Assembly (NCBI RefSeq): GCF_000062885.1
Contig: NC_009142.1
Span: 3,709,584 to 3,773,583, forward strand
DNA from: Saccharopolyspora erythraea NRRL 2338
GTDB taxonomy: Bacteria > Actinomycetota > Actinomycetes > Mycobacteriales > Pseudonocardiaceae
Direction of reading: 5' to 3'
DNA: 64,000 nucleotides
Shown in pieces: positions 15,640-24,089 of this stretch. Under the pieces are notes generated by a model. The model saw only the letters and a list, made by a program, of their open reading frames with translations. It searched no databases and was not told where the DNA came from. The position numbers and the translations under genes were made by a program. The stretch's first letter is position 1; every line of letters begins with the position of its first letter.

Positions 15640-16409
15640 CGCCGGTCCTCGCCGCCGTCGCCGAAGCGCTGGCGGATCCTGCCCTTGTTGTTCGCGACGT
15701 GGTTGACGCCGTCGCCCGACGAGTGCGTGGAGTTGTTGTACTGGTTGCCGCTACCGGTGTGCAACGGTCCGTCCGCCCTGTCGATGTAGGTGCCGATGTT
15801 CCCGGCGACGTTGCCGATCCCGCCGCTCTGGTTGTTGTGGTAGACGTCGGCCTGCACCACCCAGCCGGTCACGTTGCCCACGCTGTTGTAGGTGTTGCCC
15901 GCCGCGGCCGGCTTCGGTGCCTCCTTGCCGCTCCTGTCGACCAGACCGGGAACCAGCTCCGAGAGCTTCGCGGCGATCTGCGCCAGGTCCGCTTCGGAGT
16001 TGCGCAGGTCCAGCCGCCGGTACTGGCAGTCGGCGAGCTCGGCCAGCGCGGGCGGCAGGTCGGCCCTGGCCAGCCTTTCGGTCGTCCTCCCGACCAGGAC
16101 GGGCACCACGCGGATGCCCCGGTCGAACGCTTCGAGGATCTCCCGGCGCGTCCAGTCGGACTCGTCGTCCAGCGCGTTGCGGCCGTCGGCGCCGCGCGCG
16201 GTGAGCCAGCGGGGACCGATGACCACCAGCAGCACCCGGCACTGGCGCACGGCGGCGACGAGCCGCTCGGTGAAGTCCTCGCCGGGCTCGATCGACTTGC
16301 TGGCGCGGAAGATCCGTTCGCTGCCGAAACGCAGGGACAGGTCCTGGTCGATGAGAGCGGCTGCGGACTCGTCGTCACCGGTGCGGTAGTTGATGAAGAC
16401 GTCGTGCAC
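15636..16409 (-). CDS. TIR-domain protein with C-terminal RHIM-like amyloid motif
   Basis: The 257-aa protein starts with a TIR domain (residues 1-157): VFINYRTGDDE box 1, a central VLLVVIGPRWL strand-helix, and DWTRREIL, where Glu90 aligns with the catalytic glutamate of NAD-cleaving TIRs such as SARM1 (DWVHKEI). A linker leads to a Gly/Asn-rich tail. Residues 178-187 read GNVTGWVVQA, matching the G-x-V-x-G-x-VVQA core of actinobacterial RHIM-like (PP) amyloid signalling motifs, and 214-225 read GPLHTGSGNQYN. The GTG start has AAGGAG 8 nt upstream. It precedes the P-loop gene with an ATGA overlap. The predicted role is NAD+ depletion or signalling on oligomerisation. Confidence 0.88.
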   Translation of the reverse strand: MHDVFINYRTGDDESAAALIDQDLSLRFGSERIFRASKSIEPGEDFTERLVAAVRQCRVLLVVIGPRWLTARGADGRNALDDESDWTRREILEAFDRGIRVVPVLVGRTTERLARADLPPALAELADCQYRRLDLRNSEADLAQIAAKLSELVPGLVDRSGKEAPKPAAAGNTYNSVGNVTGWVVQADVYHNNQSGGIGNVAGNIGTYIDRADGPLHTGSGNQYNNSTHSSGDGVNHVANNKGRIRQRFGDGGEDRR

Positions 16410-16474
16410 GGCGGTGTTCTCCTTCTGGTGCCGGGAAAGGTGCTCTCTGGTGTCGCGGGGGGGGGAGCTCGCGC

Positions 16475-17770
16475 TCAGGCGGTGGGCGCGGTGGGGTCGT
16501 GCAGTGCGGCGGTCAGCCGCGGGTAGAGCTCGCGGACCGCCGGGTGGGTGTGGAAGCGGGCCAGGGTGCGGGCCAGCCGGCGCAGATCGGTCAGCACCGT
16601 CGCGGAGCTGACGACCTCGACCGAGCCGAGCAGGTGCGCGGTCAGCTCGCAGGCGTGGTCGATCTCGCCCGCACCGGCGTGGGAGAGCGCGCGGCGGACG
16701 CCGTAGCGGGCGTGGCTGCGCAGCGCGTGCGCGGGCAGCCGGGCGATCTCGCGGTCCATGATCTCGGCCGCCTCGCGCGGGCGGCCGAGGTCGTGCAGGC
16801 ACCACCCGGTCACCATCGCCACCGGGTCGGTGAGGTTCACCGTGCCGAGCACCGGGGCCTCCGACTCCCGCGCGTCGCGGGCCAGCAATTCGCGGGCGCG
16901 GTCCAGGCTGCGCAGGCACCGGTCGTAGTCACCGGCCAGGGCGTGGCCCTGCGCTTCGCGCTGCGCGGCCAGCCCGTGGATGCGCGGTGGTGCCGTGGTG
17001 TTCTGCGCCTGCCGGGCCAGCCCGACGGTGTGCGCGGCGTCCTCCCGGTACAGCGTCACCAGCGCGCGCCGGACCAGCGAGTAGGTGGCCAGGTCGTGGT
17101 CGTCGCCGGCCGCGGCCAGCTCCACCGCGCGGTCGGTCCACCACAGGGCTGCGCGGTCGTCCCCGGACTCCTGGGCCATCCACCCCGCGTACTCGGCGTA
17201 GCGGGCGGTCAGCGCCAGCAGCGGGCCGCGTGTGCGGGAGCCGGCGTTGGACGACAGGCCGCGCAGCGTGTGCGTCTGCGCGATCAGCGTCGGCAGCACC
17301 ACACCGGGGCTCGCGGTCTGGCCGAGCCGGCGCAGCTGGCCGAACAGCTCGCGGAAGGTCTCCAGCGGCGCCGGCTGGGCGGCCGTCGCGGCCATACCGC
17401 GCCCGCCCAGGCCGAAGCCGAGCATCGAGGCCGCGCCCGCGGCCAACGCCTGCCTGCGGTCCATCGGCCGGAACCGGCTCGTCCCGTCATCGCTCAGGTT
17501 CAACATCCACACCTCGCCGTCGTCGCCCGTCTCGGGCAGCCGCACTCCGGAGGCGGGCGCGGGGACCAGCGCGGCGAGCGCGCCCCCGGCGTCGAGGGCG
17601 GCGTCGCAACGGCGGGCCAGGTCGGGCTGGGCGGGTTTGAGGCCGGTTTCGACCTTGCTGAGGTAGCCCTTGCTGTAGTGCACCCGCCGGGCCAGTTCCG
17701 ACAGCGCCATGCCGGCGGCGATGCGCAGCCTCCGGAGTTCTGCTCCGAACAGTGTCGGCCGGTCGGACAC
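16475..17770 (-). CDS. XRE-family regulator with TPR-like C-terminal region
   Basis: A 431-aa protein with a Cro/CI-type helix-turn-helix at residues 8-62 (LRRLRIAAGMALSELARRVHYSKGYLSKVETG) and a long Ala/Leu/Arg-rich helical C-terminus (residues 130-430) with repeated helix pairs like TPRs. Between them, DRRQALAAGAASMLGFGLGG resembles a twin-Arg-like or hydrophobic helix often seen in this regulator type. The GTG start has GGAGG 5 nt upstream. Its stop is 65 bp before the TIR start, on the same strand, so it probably leads the TIR operon and controls it. Such HTH-TPR proteins often respond to peptides or to partner proteins. Confidence 0.85.
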   Translation of the reverse strand: MSDRPTLFGAELRRLRIAAGMALSELARRVHYSKGYLSKVETGLKPAQPDLARRCDAALDAGGALAALVPAPASGVRLPETGDDGEVWMLNLSDDGTSRFRPMDRRQALAAGAASMLGFGLGGRGMAATAAQPAPLETFRELFGQLRRLGQTASPGVVLPTLIAQTHTLRGLSSNAGSRTRGPLLALTARYAEYAGWMAQESGDDRAALWWTDRAVELAAAGDDHDLATYSLVRRALVTLYREDAAHTVGLARQAQNTTAPPRIHGLAAQREAQGHALAGDYDRCLRSLDRARELLARDARESEAPVLGTVNLTDPVAMVTGWCLHDLGRPREAAEIMDREIARLPAHALRSHARYGVRRALSHAGAGEIDHACELTAHLLGSVEVVSSATVLTDLRRLARTLARFHTHPAVRELYPRLTAALHDPTAPTA

Positions 17771-17922
17771 TCGAACCTCCGGGTTTCCCGTCTCCTGCTG
17801 GGTGGGCGCGCGGGCAACGCCTGGCTGCCGGGCGCGGTGGCGGACAAGCTGGGCGGTGGATGCGGAACGTGCGTACCAGGTTACGGAAGGGAGTCAATCC
17901 CTTGATCCGCAGGGAGACCGGA

Positions 17923-18186
17923 ATGATCAGGAAGATCCGCACGCCGGGCGTTTCGCTGCGCGTGCTGCTCACGGTGGGGTTCACGCTGGTGCAGGCATGG
18001 GCGGTGGTCGCGGCGGCGGGACTGGCCAGACCGGAGGAGGGCGCCGTCGTCGCCCTGGTGCTCGTGCTCGCCGCCGCGCTCATCGCCGTCCTAGACGCCT
18101 GGAGGGATCTGGGCGCCTACCTCCGCAACGCAGGCCGCCTGCCGGTGGATTGTGGCGAAACCGGCGGCCGTGATGGGGGTGGATGA
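17923..18186 (+). CDS. Small two-helix membrane protein
   Basis: An 87-aa protein with a basic start (MIRKIRTPG), two hydrophobic segments (LLTVGFTLVQAWAVVAAAG, about residues 14-32, and a second at about 39-57) and a short polar tail. AGGGAG lies 6 nt before the ATG, and a strong terminator follows 8 bp after the stop, both supporting a real gene. It is divergent from the XRE regulator and may share its promoter region. No family recognised; it could be an accessory to the TIR system or unrelated. Confidence 0.65.
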   Translation: MIRKIRTPGVSLRVLLTVGFTLVQAWAVVAAAGLARPEEGAVVALVLVLAAALIAVLDAWRDLGAYLRNAGRLPVDCGETGGRDGGG

Positions 18187-18194
18187 GGGTGTTT

Positions 18195-18228
18195 CCCGTT
18201 TCCCGTCGGGGCGTCGACGGGAAACGGG
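18195..18228 (+). terminator. Terminator of small membrane protein gene
   Basis: CCCGTTTCCCGTC and GACGGGAAACGGG form a perfect 13-bp stem with an 8-base loop, starting 8 bp after the stop at 18186. Confidence 0.75.
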
Positions 18229-18239
18229 CGGCAAAAGCA

Positions 18240-18269
18240 GGAGCGCCGGACCCGCGGGTCCGGCGCTCC
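18240..18269 (-). terminator. Terminator of PLP enzyme gene
   Basis: GGAGCGCCGGACCC and GGGTCCGGCGCTCC form a perfect 14-bp stem around GC, 12 bp past the stop of the convergent gene at 18282. It forms a back-to-back pair with the stem at 18195-18228. Confidence 0.75.
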
Positions 18270-18281
18270 CGTCAACCGTCC

Positions 18282-19472
18282 TCAGTGGACCTTGCGCAGT
18301 GCTTGCCGCACGTCGGCCCACAGGTCTTCGGGGTGTTCGATGCCCACGGCGATGCGCACGGTCCCCGGCCCGATGCCGACCGCTTCCAGCTGCCGCTCGT
18401 CGAGCTGGCGGTGCGAAGTGCCGGCGGGGTGGGAGACGAGCGTCTTGACGTCGCCGAGCGACACGGCGGCGAGCGCCAGTCGCAGCGCGTCGCTGAAAAC
18501 CCGCCCCGCTTCCCGGCCGCCCGCGAGGTCGAGGCCGAGGACACCGCCCCCGGCGCCGCCGTCGAGCAACCGGACCGCGAGTTCCCGGTCGGGGTGGGAC
18601 TCCAGGCTCGGGTGGTGCACCGCGGTGACGGCCGGATCGGCGGACAGGCGTTCGGCCAGCAGCTTCGCGTTGTCGCACTGCCGCTGGACGCGCAACGACA
18701 GCGTCCGCAGTCCGCGCAGCGCCAGCCACGCCGGGATCGGCGCCGCCGTGGCGCCGAGCTGGCAGGAGTAGTCGCGGATCCGCCGGTGGCGCTCGCGGTC
18801 GGCGAAGACCGCGATCCCGCCGAGGGTGTCGCCGTGCCCGCCGATGTACTTGGTGGTGGAGTGCACGACGACGTCGGCGCCGTGCTCGATCGGCCTGCAC
18901 AGCACCGGGGTCGCGAAGGTGTTGTCCACGACCGACATCACCCCGTGCTCCCGCGCGACCGCGAAAAGCCCCGGCAGGTCGGCGATCCTGGTGGTGGGAT
19001 TGCCGATCGTCTCCAGGTAGAGCAGCTTGGTGTTGGGCCGCAGCGCGGCCCGCATCTCCTCGACGTCGTGCCCGGACGCGTGCGTCACCTCGACGCCCCA
19101 CCGCTGGGCGAGGTCGGCCAGCAGCGCCAGCGTCGCGCCGTAGAGGCCGCGCTGGGCGATGACGTGGTCGCCGGAGGAGAGCGAGCCCAGCAGCACGGTG
19201 CTGATCGCACCCATGCCCGATGCCGCGGCCAGCGCCGCCGCACCGCCTTCCAGTCCGGCGACGGCCTTCTCCAGCGCGTCGACCGTGGGATTGCCGTACC
19301 GGTTGTAGACGAAGGCCTCCGGCTCGCCCCTGAAGGCGGCGTCCTGCGCCTCGGGGTCGTCGAAGGCGAAGATGTGGTTCTGGTAGATCGGGACACCGAG
19401 CGGGCGGCTTGCCCCGTCCGGTCGGGGGATCGGGGTGTGAACGGCGCGGGTGTCGAGGTGGAACTCGCTCAT
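18282..19472 (-). CDS. PLP-dependent Cys/Met metabolism enzyme (cystathionine synthase/lyase, methionine gamma-lyase or OAH sulfhydrylase type)
   Basis: This 396-aa fold-type I PLP enzyme has the phosphate/Tyr segment VYNRYGNPT, AAASGMGAISTVLL, the PLP Asp region VVDNTFATP, the Schiff-base Lys in VVHSTTKYIGGHGD and the C-terminal SLGDVKTLVSHPAGTSH of the Cys/Met family. These enzymes perform gamma- or beta-elimination/replacement on homocysteine, cystathionine or O-acyl-homoserine. The exact reaction is not decidable here. The absence of neighbouring sulfur genes gives no help. It is followed by its own strong terminator. Confidence 0.88.
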   Translation of the reverse strand: MSEFHLDTRAVHTPIPRPDGASRPLGVPIYQNHIFAFDDPEAQDAAFRGEPEAFVYNRYGNPTVDALEKAVAGLEGGAAALAAASGMGAISTVLLGSLSSGDHVIAQRGLYGATLALLADLAQRWGVEVTHASGHDVEEMRAALRPNTKLLYLETIGNPTTRIADLPGLFAVAREHGVMSVVDNTFATPVLCRPIEHGADVVVHSTTKYIGGHGDTLGGIAVFADRERHRRIRDYSCQLGATAAPIPAWLALRGLRTLSLRVQRQCDNAKLLAERLSADPAVTAVHHPSLESHPDRELAVRLLDGGAGGGVLGLDLAGGREAGRVFSDALRLALAAVSLGDVKTLVSHPAGTSHRQLDERQLEAVGIGPGTVRIAVGIEHPEDLWADVRQALRKVH

Positions 19473-19567
19473 GCGCTCATCCTGCGCAACACCTCACGGG
19501 CCGGCCATGGCCAATTCGGCACTGGTGGCCCGCGCGAGCTCGGTGCCGCTGCCCGCGCGAGCCCTGC

Positions 19568-21001
19568 TCACCCCTGCGCGGCGTCGGCGTCGTAGCCGAC
19601 CGGCTCCCAGCGCTTGACCAGCAGTGCGGCCAGGCCCATCGCCGGTGCCAGCGCGATGACCCAGAAGACGCCGGTGGCCAGCGCGCTGCTCAGCACCGGG
19701 AAGAAGAACAGCGACAGCGTCGCACCGACGCGCACCACGCCCTGGTTGAAGCCGATTCCCGTGCCGCGCATGGAAGTCGGGTAGCTCAGCGAGGCGAAGC
19801 TCATGAAGTGCGCACCAGGACCCGACGCCTGGGCGAACATGAACGCCCCGAGCATGAACAGCGCGGCCAGCACCCAGGCGGTCTCCGACGGCTTGCCGAT
19901 GAGGGCGAGCGCGACGAGCGCGACGAACTGCGTGGCGAACCCGGCCACCGTCATCGGCCACGCGCCCGCGCTGTTGGCCAGGCGGATGCCCAGCAGGCCG
20001 CCGGTCACGGCGAAGACGAGGTTCAGCACCAGCGACGCGCTGATGGTGTTGAGCGCTCCCTGGCCGAGCAGGCTCGCGATGATGATCGGCAGGCCGTAGG
20101 CGATCGCGTTGTAGCCGAAGGTCTGGCCCAGCCCGATGACCATCGCCTGCAGCGTCCGGGAGCGGTAGCGGCGGTGGAACAGGCGCGCGAAGTCGCGCAG
20201 GCCCCCGGCCTGCCGCGTGCGCGGTGCCTTCGCCTCGGCGTCGTCGGCCACCACCGCGTTCACGCCGTAGGAGCGGCGCAGGATGTGCGCGGCGCGCTCC
20301 AGGTCGCCCTGATCGGCGGCCCACGACGGGGACTCGTTCATGTACTTCTTGCGCACCAGCAGGATCACGACCGCCGGCACCGCGCCGAACCCGACGGTGA
20401 ACCGCCACAGCAGGTCGTGGTGGGCGTCGGGCAGCAGGAAGTACAGCGCCATGATCACCACGTAGCAGGCGCTGGTGGCCACGTACCAGGCAGGCGACCA
20501 CGCCGCCGTGCGCGAGCCCTTGCTGCCCCGGCCGCGCAACCGGGAGAACTCGGCGAGGAACGCCATGGCGACCGGGATGTCCATGCCGACGCCGAAGCCC
20601 ATCAGGAACCGGAAGAAGACCAGCACCTCGGCGTTGGGCGCCACCGCGCAGCCGAGCGCGGAGACCACGAAGAACAGCATGTCGGCCATGAACACCCGGT
20701 ACCGGCCGAGCCGGTCCACCAGGTAGCCGCCGAGCCAGGCACCGAAGATGGCCCCGACGCTGATCGACGCCGTCACCGCGCCGGCGCCGGCCGGGCCGAG
20801 CTGGAACTGCTCCCGGATGTCGGTGATGCCGTAGGCCAGCGAGGTCAGATCGTAGGCGTCCAGGAAGATGCCGCCCAGCGCGAGCAGCACGATCATCCGG
20901 GCGTGGCTGCCGCGCGCGGCGCCGGAGTTGACCAGTTCGGTGACGTCGCGGGCCGAGCGGATGAGCACCGGCTCGCGCTCGGTGACCGGCTGGGCGGACA
21001 C
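19568..21001 (-). CDS. MFS transporter, sugar-porter/aromatic-acid type
   Basis: A 477-aa protein with 12 predicted membrane helices, a cytoplasmic N-terminus, the MFS loop 2-3 motif GGYLVDRLGRYRVF near residue 100 and a matching central loop (residues 240-290) rich in charges. FLDAYDLTSLAYGITDI in helix 1 resembles metabolite:H+ symporters that take up sugars, organic acids or phosphate. The GTG start at 21001 is chosen because AGGAG lies 6 nt upstream; the longer frame adds no homologous sequence. It probably imports a small organic acid or sugar. No adjacent catabolic gene narrows this. Confidence 0.86.
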   Translation of the reverse strand: MSAQPVTEREPVLIRSARDVTELVNSGAARGSHARMIVLLALGGIFLDAYDLTSLAYGITDIREQFQLGPAGAGAVTASISVGAIFGAWLGGYLVDRLGRYRVFMADMLFFVVSALGCAVAPNAEVLVFFRFLMGFGVGMDIPVAMAFLAEFSRLRGRGSKGSRTAAWSPAWYVATSACYVVIMALYFLLPDAHHDLLWRFTVGFGAVPAVVILLVRKKYMNESPSWAADQGDLERAAHILRRSYGVNAVVADDAEAKAPRTRQAGGLRDFARLFHRRYRSRTLQAMVIGLGQTFGYNAIAYGLPIIIASLLGQGALNTISASLVLNLVFAVTGGLLGIRLANSAGAWPMTVAGFATQFVALVALALIGKPSETAWVLAALFMLGAFMFAQASGPGAHFMSFASLSYPTSMRGTGIGFNQGVVRVGATLSLFFFPVLSSALATGVFWVIALAPAMGLAALLVKRWEPVGYDADAAQG

Positions 21002-21225
21002 GGGCGACTCCTGGGATGTCGGGTGGGACACGCCGGACGGTCCACATAGGTCCGGTCCGGGCGAGCGGCCTGTTCCGCCGCCGCGAAAGGACATTACCTC
21101 CGCGGAGCACCCCGTCCACATGGTGAAACCGTGGTCATCGTGTCCAGTGAGGACGGTCACTTGGATGCCGCGCTGCGTGATCGATCGGTCGCTCTTGGTG
21201 CGGGGCGGGCAATCCGTGGCGAGGA

Positions 21226-21894
21226 TCAGACCGGTTCGCGCTCTACCAGTCCGGCCTCGTGGGCGATCAGCGCCGCCTGGACGCGGTTGTGAACCTGCAC
21301 GCTGCGCAGGATCGTGTCCACGAAGACCTCGACGGTGCCTTCCACGACGTGCATCCGCCGGGCGATTTGGGCGTCGGTCAGTCCGCGGCCGAGGAGCGCG
21401 AGGATCTCGCGTTCGCGCGGGGTCAGACCGACGATCAGCTCGCGCGCCCGGGTCGTGTTCGCCGCCGGGCTCCCGGCGGCTCCGAGCTGCTCGACGATCC
21501 AGCGGGCGATCTCGGGTGTGAGCGCCACACCGCCCCCGGCGGCCGACCGCACGCCCTCCGCCGGCTCCCCGTTCTCCGCGGACTTGAGCAGGAACCCGGA
21601 GGCGCCGGCGGTGAGCGAGCACGGGATGTGGGACTCCTCGCGCAGCTCGGTCAGCAGGAGCACGCGCGTGCCGGCCATGGTCCGTCCGAGCTCGTCGGCG
21701 ACCGCGATGCCGTCCACGCCCGGCATGGCGATGTCGATCAGGGCGACGTCGGGCCGGTGCGTACGCGCGAGCTCGAGCGCCTCGTGGCCGCCGGCCGCCT
21801 CGGCCACCACCTCGATGCCGGGGTCGGCCTCGAGCGCGGTGCGCACGCCGGCCCTGGCCAGCGGTTCGTCGTCGGCCACCAGTACTCGGATCAT
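21226..21894 (-). CDS. NarL/FixJ-family response regulator (orphan)
   Basis: The 222-aa regulator has a receiver domain (residues 1-120) with the acidic pair DDE at 8-10, the phosphoacceptor Asp in LIDIAMPG, the switch Thr in LLLTELR and the conserved Lys in FLLKSAE. A LuxR-type HTH follows (LTPREREILALLGRGLTDAQIARRM). The recognition helix (VVEGTVEVFVDTILRSVQV) departs from the usual GTVKTHVSRI pattern, hinting at altered DNA specificity or weakened binding. No histidine kinase lies nearby. The neighbours are universal stress protein genes, so it may be part of a stress or dormancy response. Confidence 0.87.
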   Translation of the reverse strand: MIRVLVADDEPLARAGVRTALEADPGIEVVAEAAGGHEALELARTHRPDVALIDIAMPGVDGIAVADELGRTMAGTRVLLLTELREESHIPCSLTAGASGFLLKSAENGEPAEGVRSAAGGGVALTPEIARWIVEQLGAAGSPAANTTRARELIVGLTPREREILALLGRGLTDAQIARRMHVVEGTVEVFVDTILRSVQVHNRVQAALIAHEAGLVEREPV

Positions 21895-22273
21895 CGGGCT
21901 CTCTTCGGTCCTTCGGGGAGTTCTCGGCTCACGGCGGGCCGGACCCGGTCGTCCGGCGGCCTCTTCGGGCACCAGCCGCACGCCCGCGGAACGCACAACC
22001 GGAACAACAGCGCTTCAGGGCGCCGCGCGCTCGGCCGGCAGTGCCGGCACACCGCGCTTCCGGGGCCCTGGAAGCATACGTTCCGGAGCGAAGGGGAGTC
22101 GGCACGGGTGCGAGCGCGGCTGAACGCAGCACATGCGCGCTGCGCCGGGTGTCGGAGGGTTCCGCCGCCGTCTGGTGCTGGATCCACGAGCCGGAAAGCG
22201 TGTTGCTTCGTAGCACTGGACCAGTCGGTGGCATTCGGGGTAGCCGGTACGCCTCCTTCCAAAGGCCCCGAAC
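21895..22273. other. Intergenic region upstream of response regulator
   Basis: This 379-base gap lies between the response regulator start and the USP stop, both on the minus strand. No coding frame here has a credible product. It contains only short GC-rich palindromes (for example GCCGGCAGTGCCGGC near 22033) and should hold the regulator's promoter and the USP operon's terminator. Confidence 0.4.
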
Positions 22274-23095
22274 TCAGGGATTGGTGGAGCGGATCACCGC
22301 CACCGGACACGGTGCGTGGTGCAGGGCGCCCGCCGCCACCGACCCCAGCAGCAGACCGGTGAACCCGCCGCGCCCGCGGTGTCCGACGACCAGGAGCCGG
22401 GCGTCGGCCGCGGCCTCCCGCAGCGCGGCGACCGGGTGCTCGTTGGTGGCGATCCTGCGAACCGGTACGTCCGGGTACGTCGACGCCCACCCGGAGAGCT
22501 GCTCGGCGAGGTGGCGCTCGGCGTCGGCGCGCAGCTCGTCGCGATCGGGGTGCGGGAACGGGCCGGGGTGAAAGTAGGCGTCGGGCAGCGCCTGCACGGC
22601 CACCAGATCGGTGCGGCACCGCGACGCCGCCTCGAAGGCGAAGTCCAGCGCGGTCCGGCTTCCCCGCGAGTTGTCGACGCCCACGACGACCGGGCCCGTG
22701 GTGCCGTGACCGCGCACCACGACGACCGGGCAGGCGCCGTGCATGGCCACCGAGGCGCTCACCGAGCCCAGCAGGGCCTCGACGAAGCCGCCGTGCCCGC
22801 GCGAGCCGACCACGAGCAGCTCGGCCATCGCACTGCGGCGCACCAGCTCGTCGATGGGGTGGCCCTGGGTGGTCTCCTCGGCGAGCTGCACGCCCGGCAC
22901 CTGCTCCCGGCACGCCGAAGCCGCCTCGGCCAGCGCTTTCGCGGCCTGCTCGGCGCGCCCCGGATCGTCGTTGACCAGCAGCAGGCGCAGCGGGATGCCG
23001 CGCAGGTCTGCCTCCCGGGCCGCCCACAGCGCCGCATCGGTGGACGGCGCCGACCCGTCGACGCCCGCGACCACGGGCAACCTCGATCGCGTCAT
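22274..23095 (-). CDS. Universal stress protein, tandem two-domain
   Basis: This 273-aa protein consists of two USP domains (about 1-135 and 140-273). Each opens with VVGVDGS/VVGVDNS and ends in the ATP-binding loop G-x2-G-x9-GS: GSRGHGGFVEALLGS and GHRGRGGFTGLLLGS. ATP-binding USPs of this layout are induced by stress and dormancy in actinobacteria. It lies 15 bp downstream of a second USP gene of the same length on the same strand, with which it is probably co-transcribed. The pair looks like an old tandem duplication. Biochemical role unknown. Confidence 0.9.
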   Translation of the reverse strand: MTRSRLPVVAGVDGSAPSTDAALWAAREADLRGIPLRLLLVNDDPGRAEQAAKALAEAASACREQVPGVQLAEETTQGHPIDELVRRSAMAELLVVGSRGHGGFVEALLGSVSASVAMHGACPVVVVRGHGTTGPVVVGVDNSRGSRTALDFAFEAASRCRTDLVAVQALPDAYFHPGPFPHPDRDELRADAERHLAEQLSGWASTYPDVPVRRIATNEHPVAALREAAADARLLVVGHRGRGGFTGLLLGSVAAGALHHAPCPVAVIRSTNP

Positions 23096-23110
23096 GGCAG
23101 GCTCCTCCCG

Positions 23111-23932
23111 TCATCGCCGTCCCGTGCTGCGCTCGTCGCGGACCACGGCCACCGGGCAGGTGGCGTGGTGCAGCACGCCCATCGCGACCGAGCCGGTCAG
23201 CAGACCCGGGAACCCGCCGAGACCGCGGTGGCCGACGACGAGCAGGAGCGCTTCGCGGGCGGTCTCGGTCAGTTCGGCGACCGGGTGGCCGCGCACGGCC
23301 AGCTCGCGCACCGCGACGTCGGGGTGGTCACCGCGCCGGCCCGCGAGCTGTTCGGAGAGGCTGCGTTCGGCGCTCTCCCGCGCGGCGGCCTCCCGGTCCA
23401 GCGACGAAGCACCCCGCTCGGCCCGCCACACCTGGGCGGCGACGAGGTCCACCCCGTGCACCGAGGCGGTCTCGAAGGCGAAGCCGAGCGCCTGCCTGCT
23501 GTGCGGAGAGCTGTCGACGCCGACGACCACCGGCCCCCGGGGGTGCTGTTCGCGTACCACCACGACCGGGCAGTGGGCGTGCCCGGCGACCTTCGTGCTG
23601 ACCGAGCCGAGCAGGACCCCGGCCAGCGCGCCCCGGCCGCGCGAGCCCACCACGACCAGCCGCGCGAGCGCCGAGATCCGGACCAGCTGGGTGGCGGGGT
23701 TGCCCAGCTCGGTCATGTTCGCGACCTCCAGCCCGGGGTGCGTCTCGCGGCACATCTCGCCGATCTCGCGCGCGGTCTGCTTGGCGAGGTGGTTCAGCTG
23801 CGGATCGGGGTTGACGGCCAGCACGTGCAGGGGGGCGTGGCGCAACGCCGCCTCACCGGCCGCCCACCGCGCCGCGGCGACCGAGCGCCGGGAGCCGTCC
23901 ACTCCGACGACCACTGGTCCATCCGGCATCAT
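23111..23932 (-). CDS. Universal stress protein, tandem two-domain
   Basis: Again 273 aa with two USP domains, each with the G-x2-G-x9-GS nucleotide loop (GSRGRGALAGVLLGS and GHRGLGGFPGLLTGS) and the opening VVVGVDGS / VVVGVDSS. The start at 23932 has AGGGGGA 6 nt upstream; the two adjacent ATG codons differ by one residue. It precedes its paralogue by 15 bp in one operon. The DUF3040 gene lies 157 bp upstream on the same strand, and a DevR-like box lies further upstream, consistent with a redox/hypoxia or starvation regulon. That regulation is inference. Confidence 0.9.
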   Translation of the reverse strand: MMPDGPVVVGVDGSRRSVAAARWAAGEAALRHAPLHVLAVNPDPQLNHLAKQTAREIGEMCRETHPGLEVANMTELGNPATQLVRISALARLVVVGSRGRGALAGVLLGSVSTKVAGHAHCPVVVVREQHPRGPVVVGVDSSPHSRQALGFAFETASVHGVDLVAAQVWRAERGASSLDREAAARESAERSLSEQLAGRRGDHPDVAVRELAVRGHPVAELTETAREALLLVVGHRGLGGFPGLLTGSVAMGVLHHATCPVAVVRDERSTGRR

Positions 23933-24089
23933 CGGCTTTCCCCCTGGAGGCCGACGCAGGTTCCACCGCGCCGCGCGGCACCGCCCTATCCAGGATGACC
24001 GGGCGGTCCCGGTGTCAAACGTCGTGGCCGCCGTCACGTGCGGTGGGGGCCATCCGGGAGTGCATAGTGGACGGATCGCCGCCGCTGGT

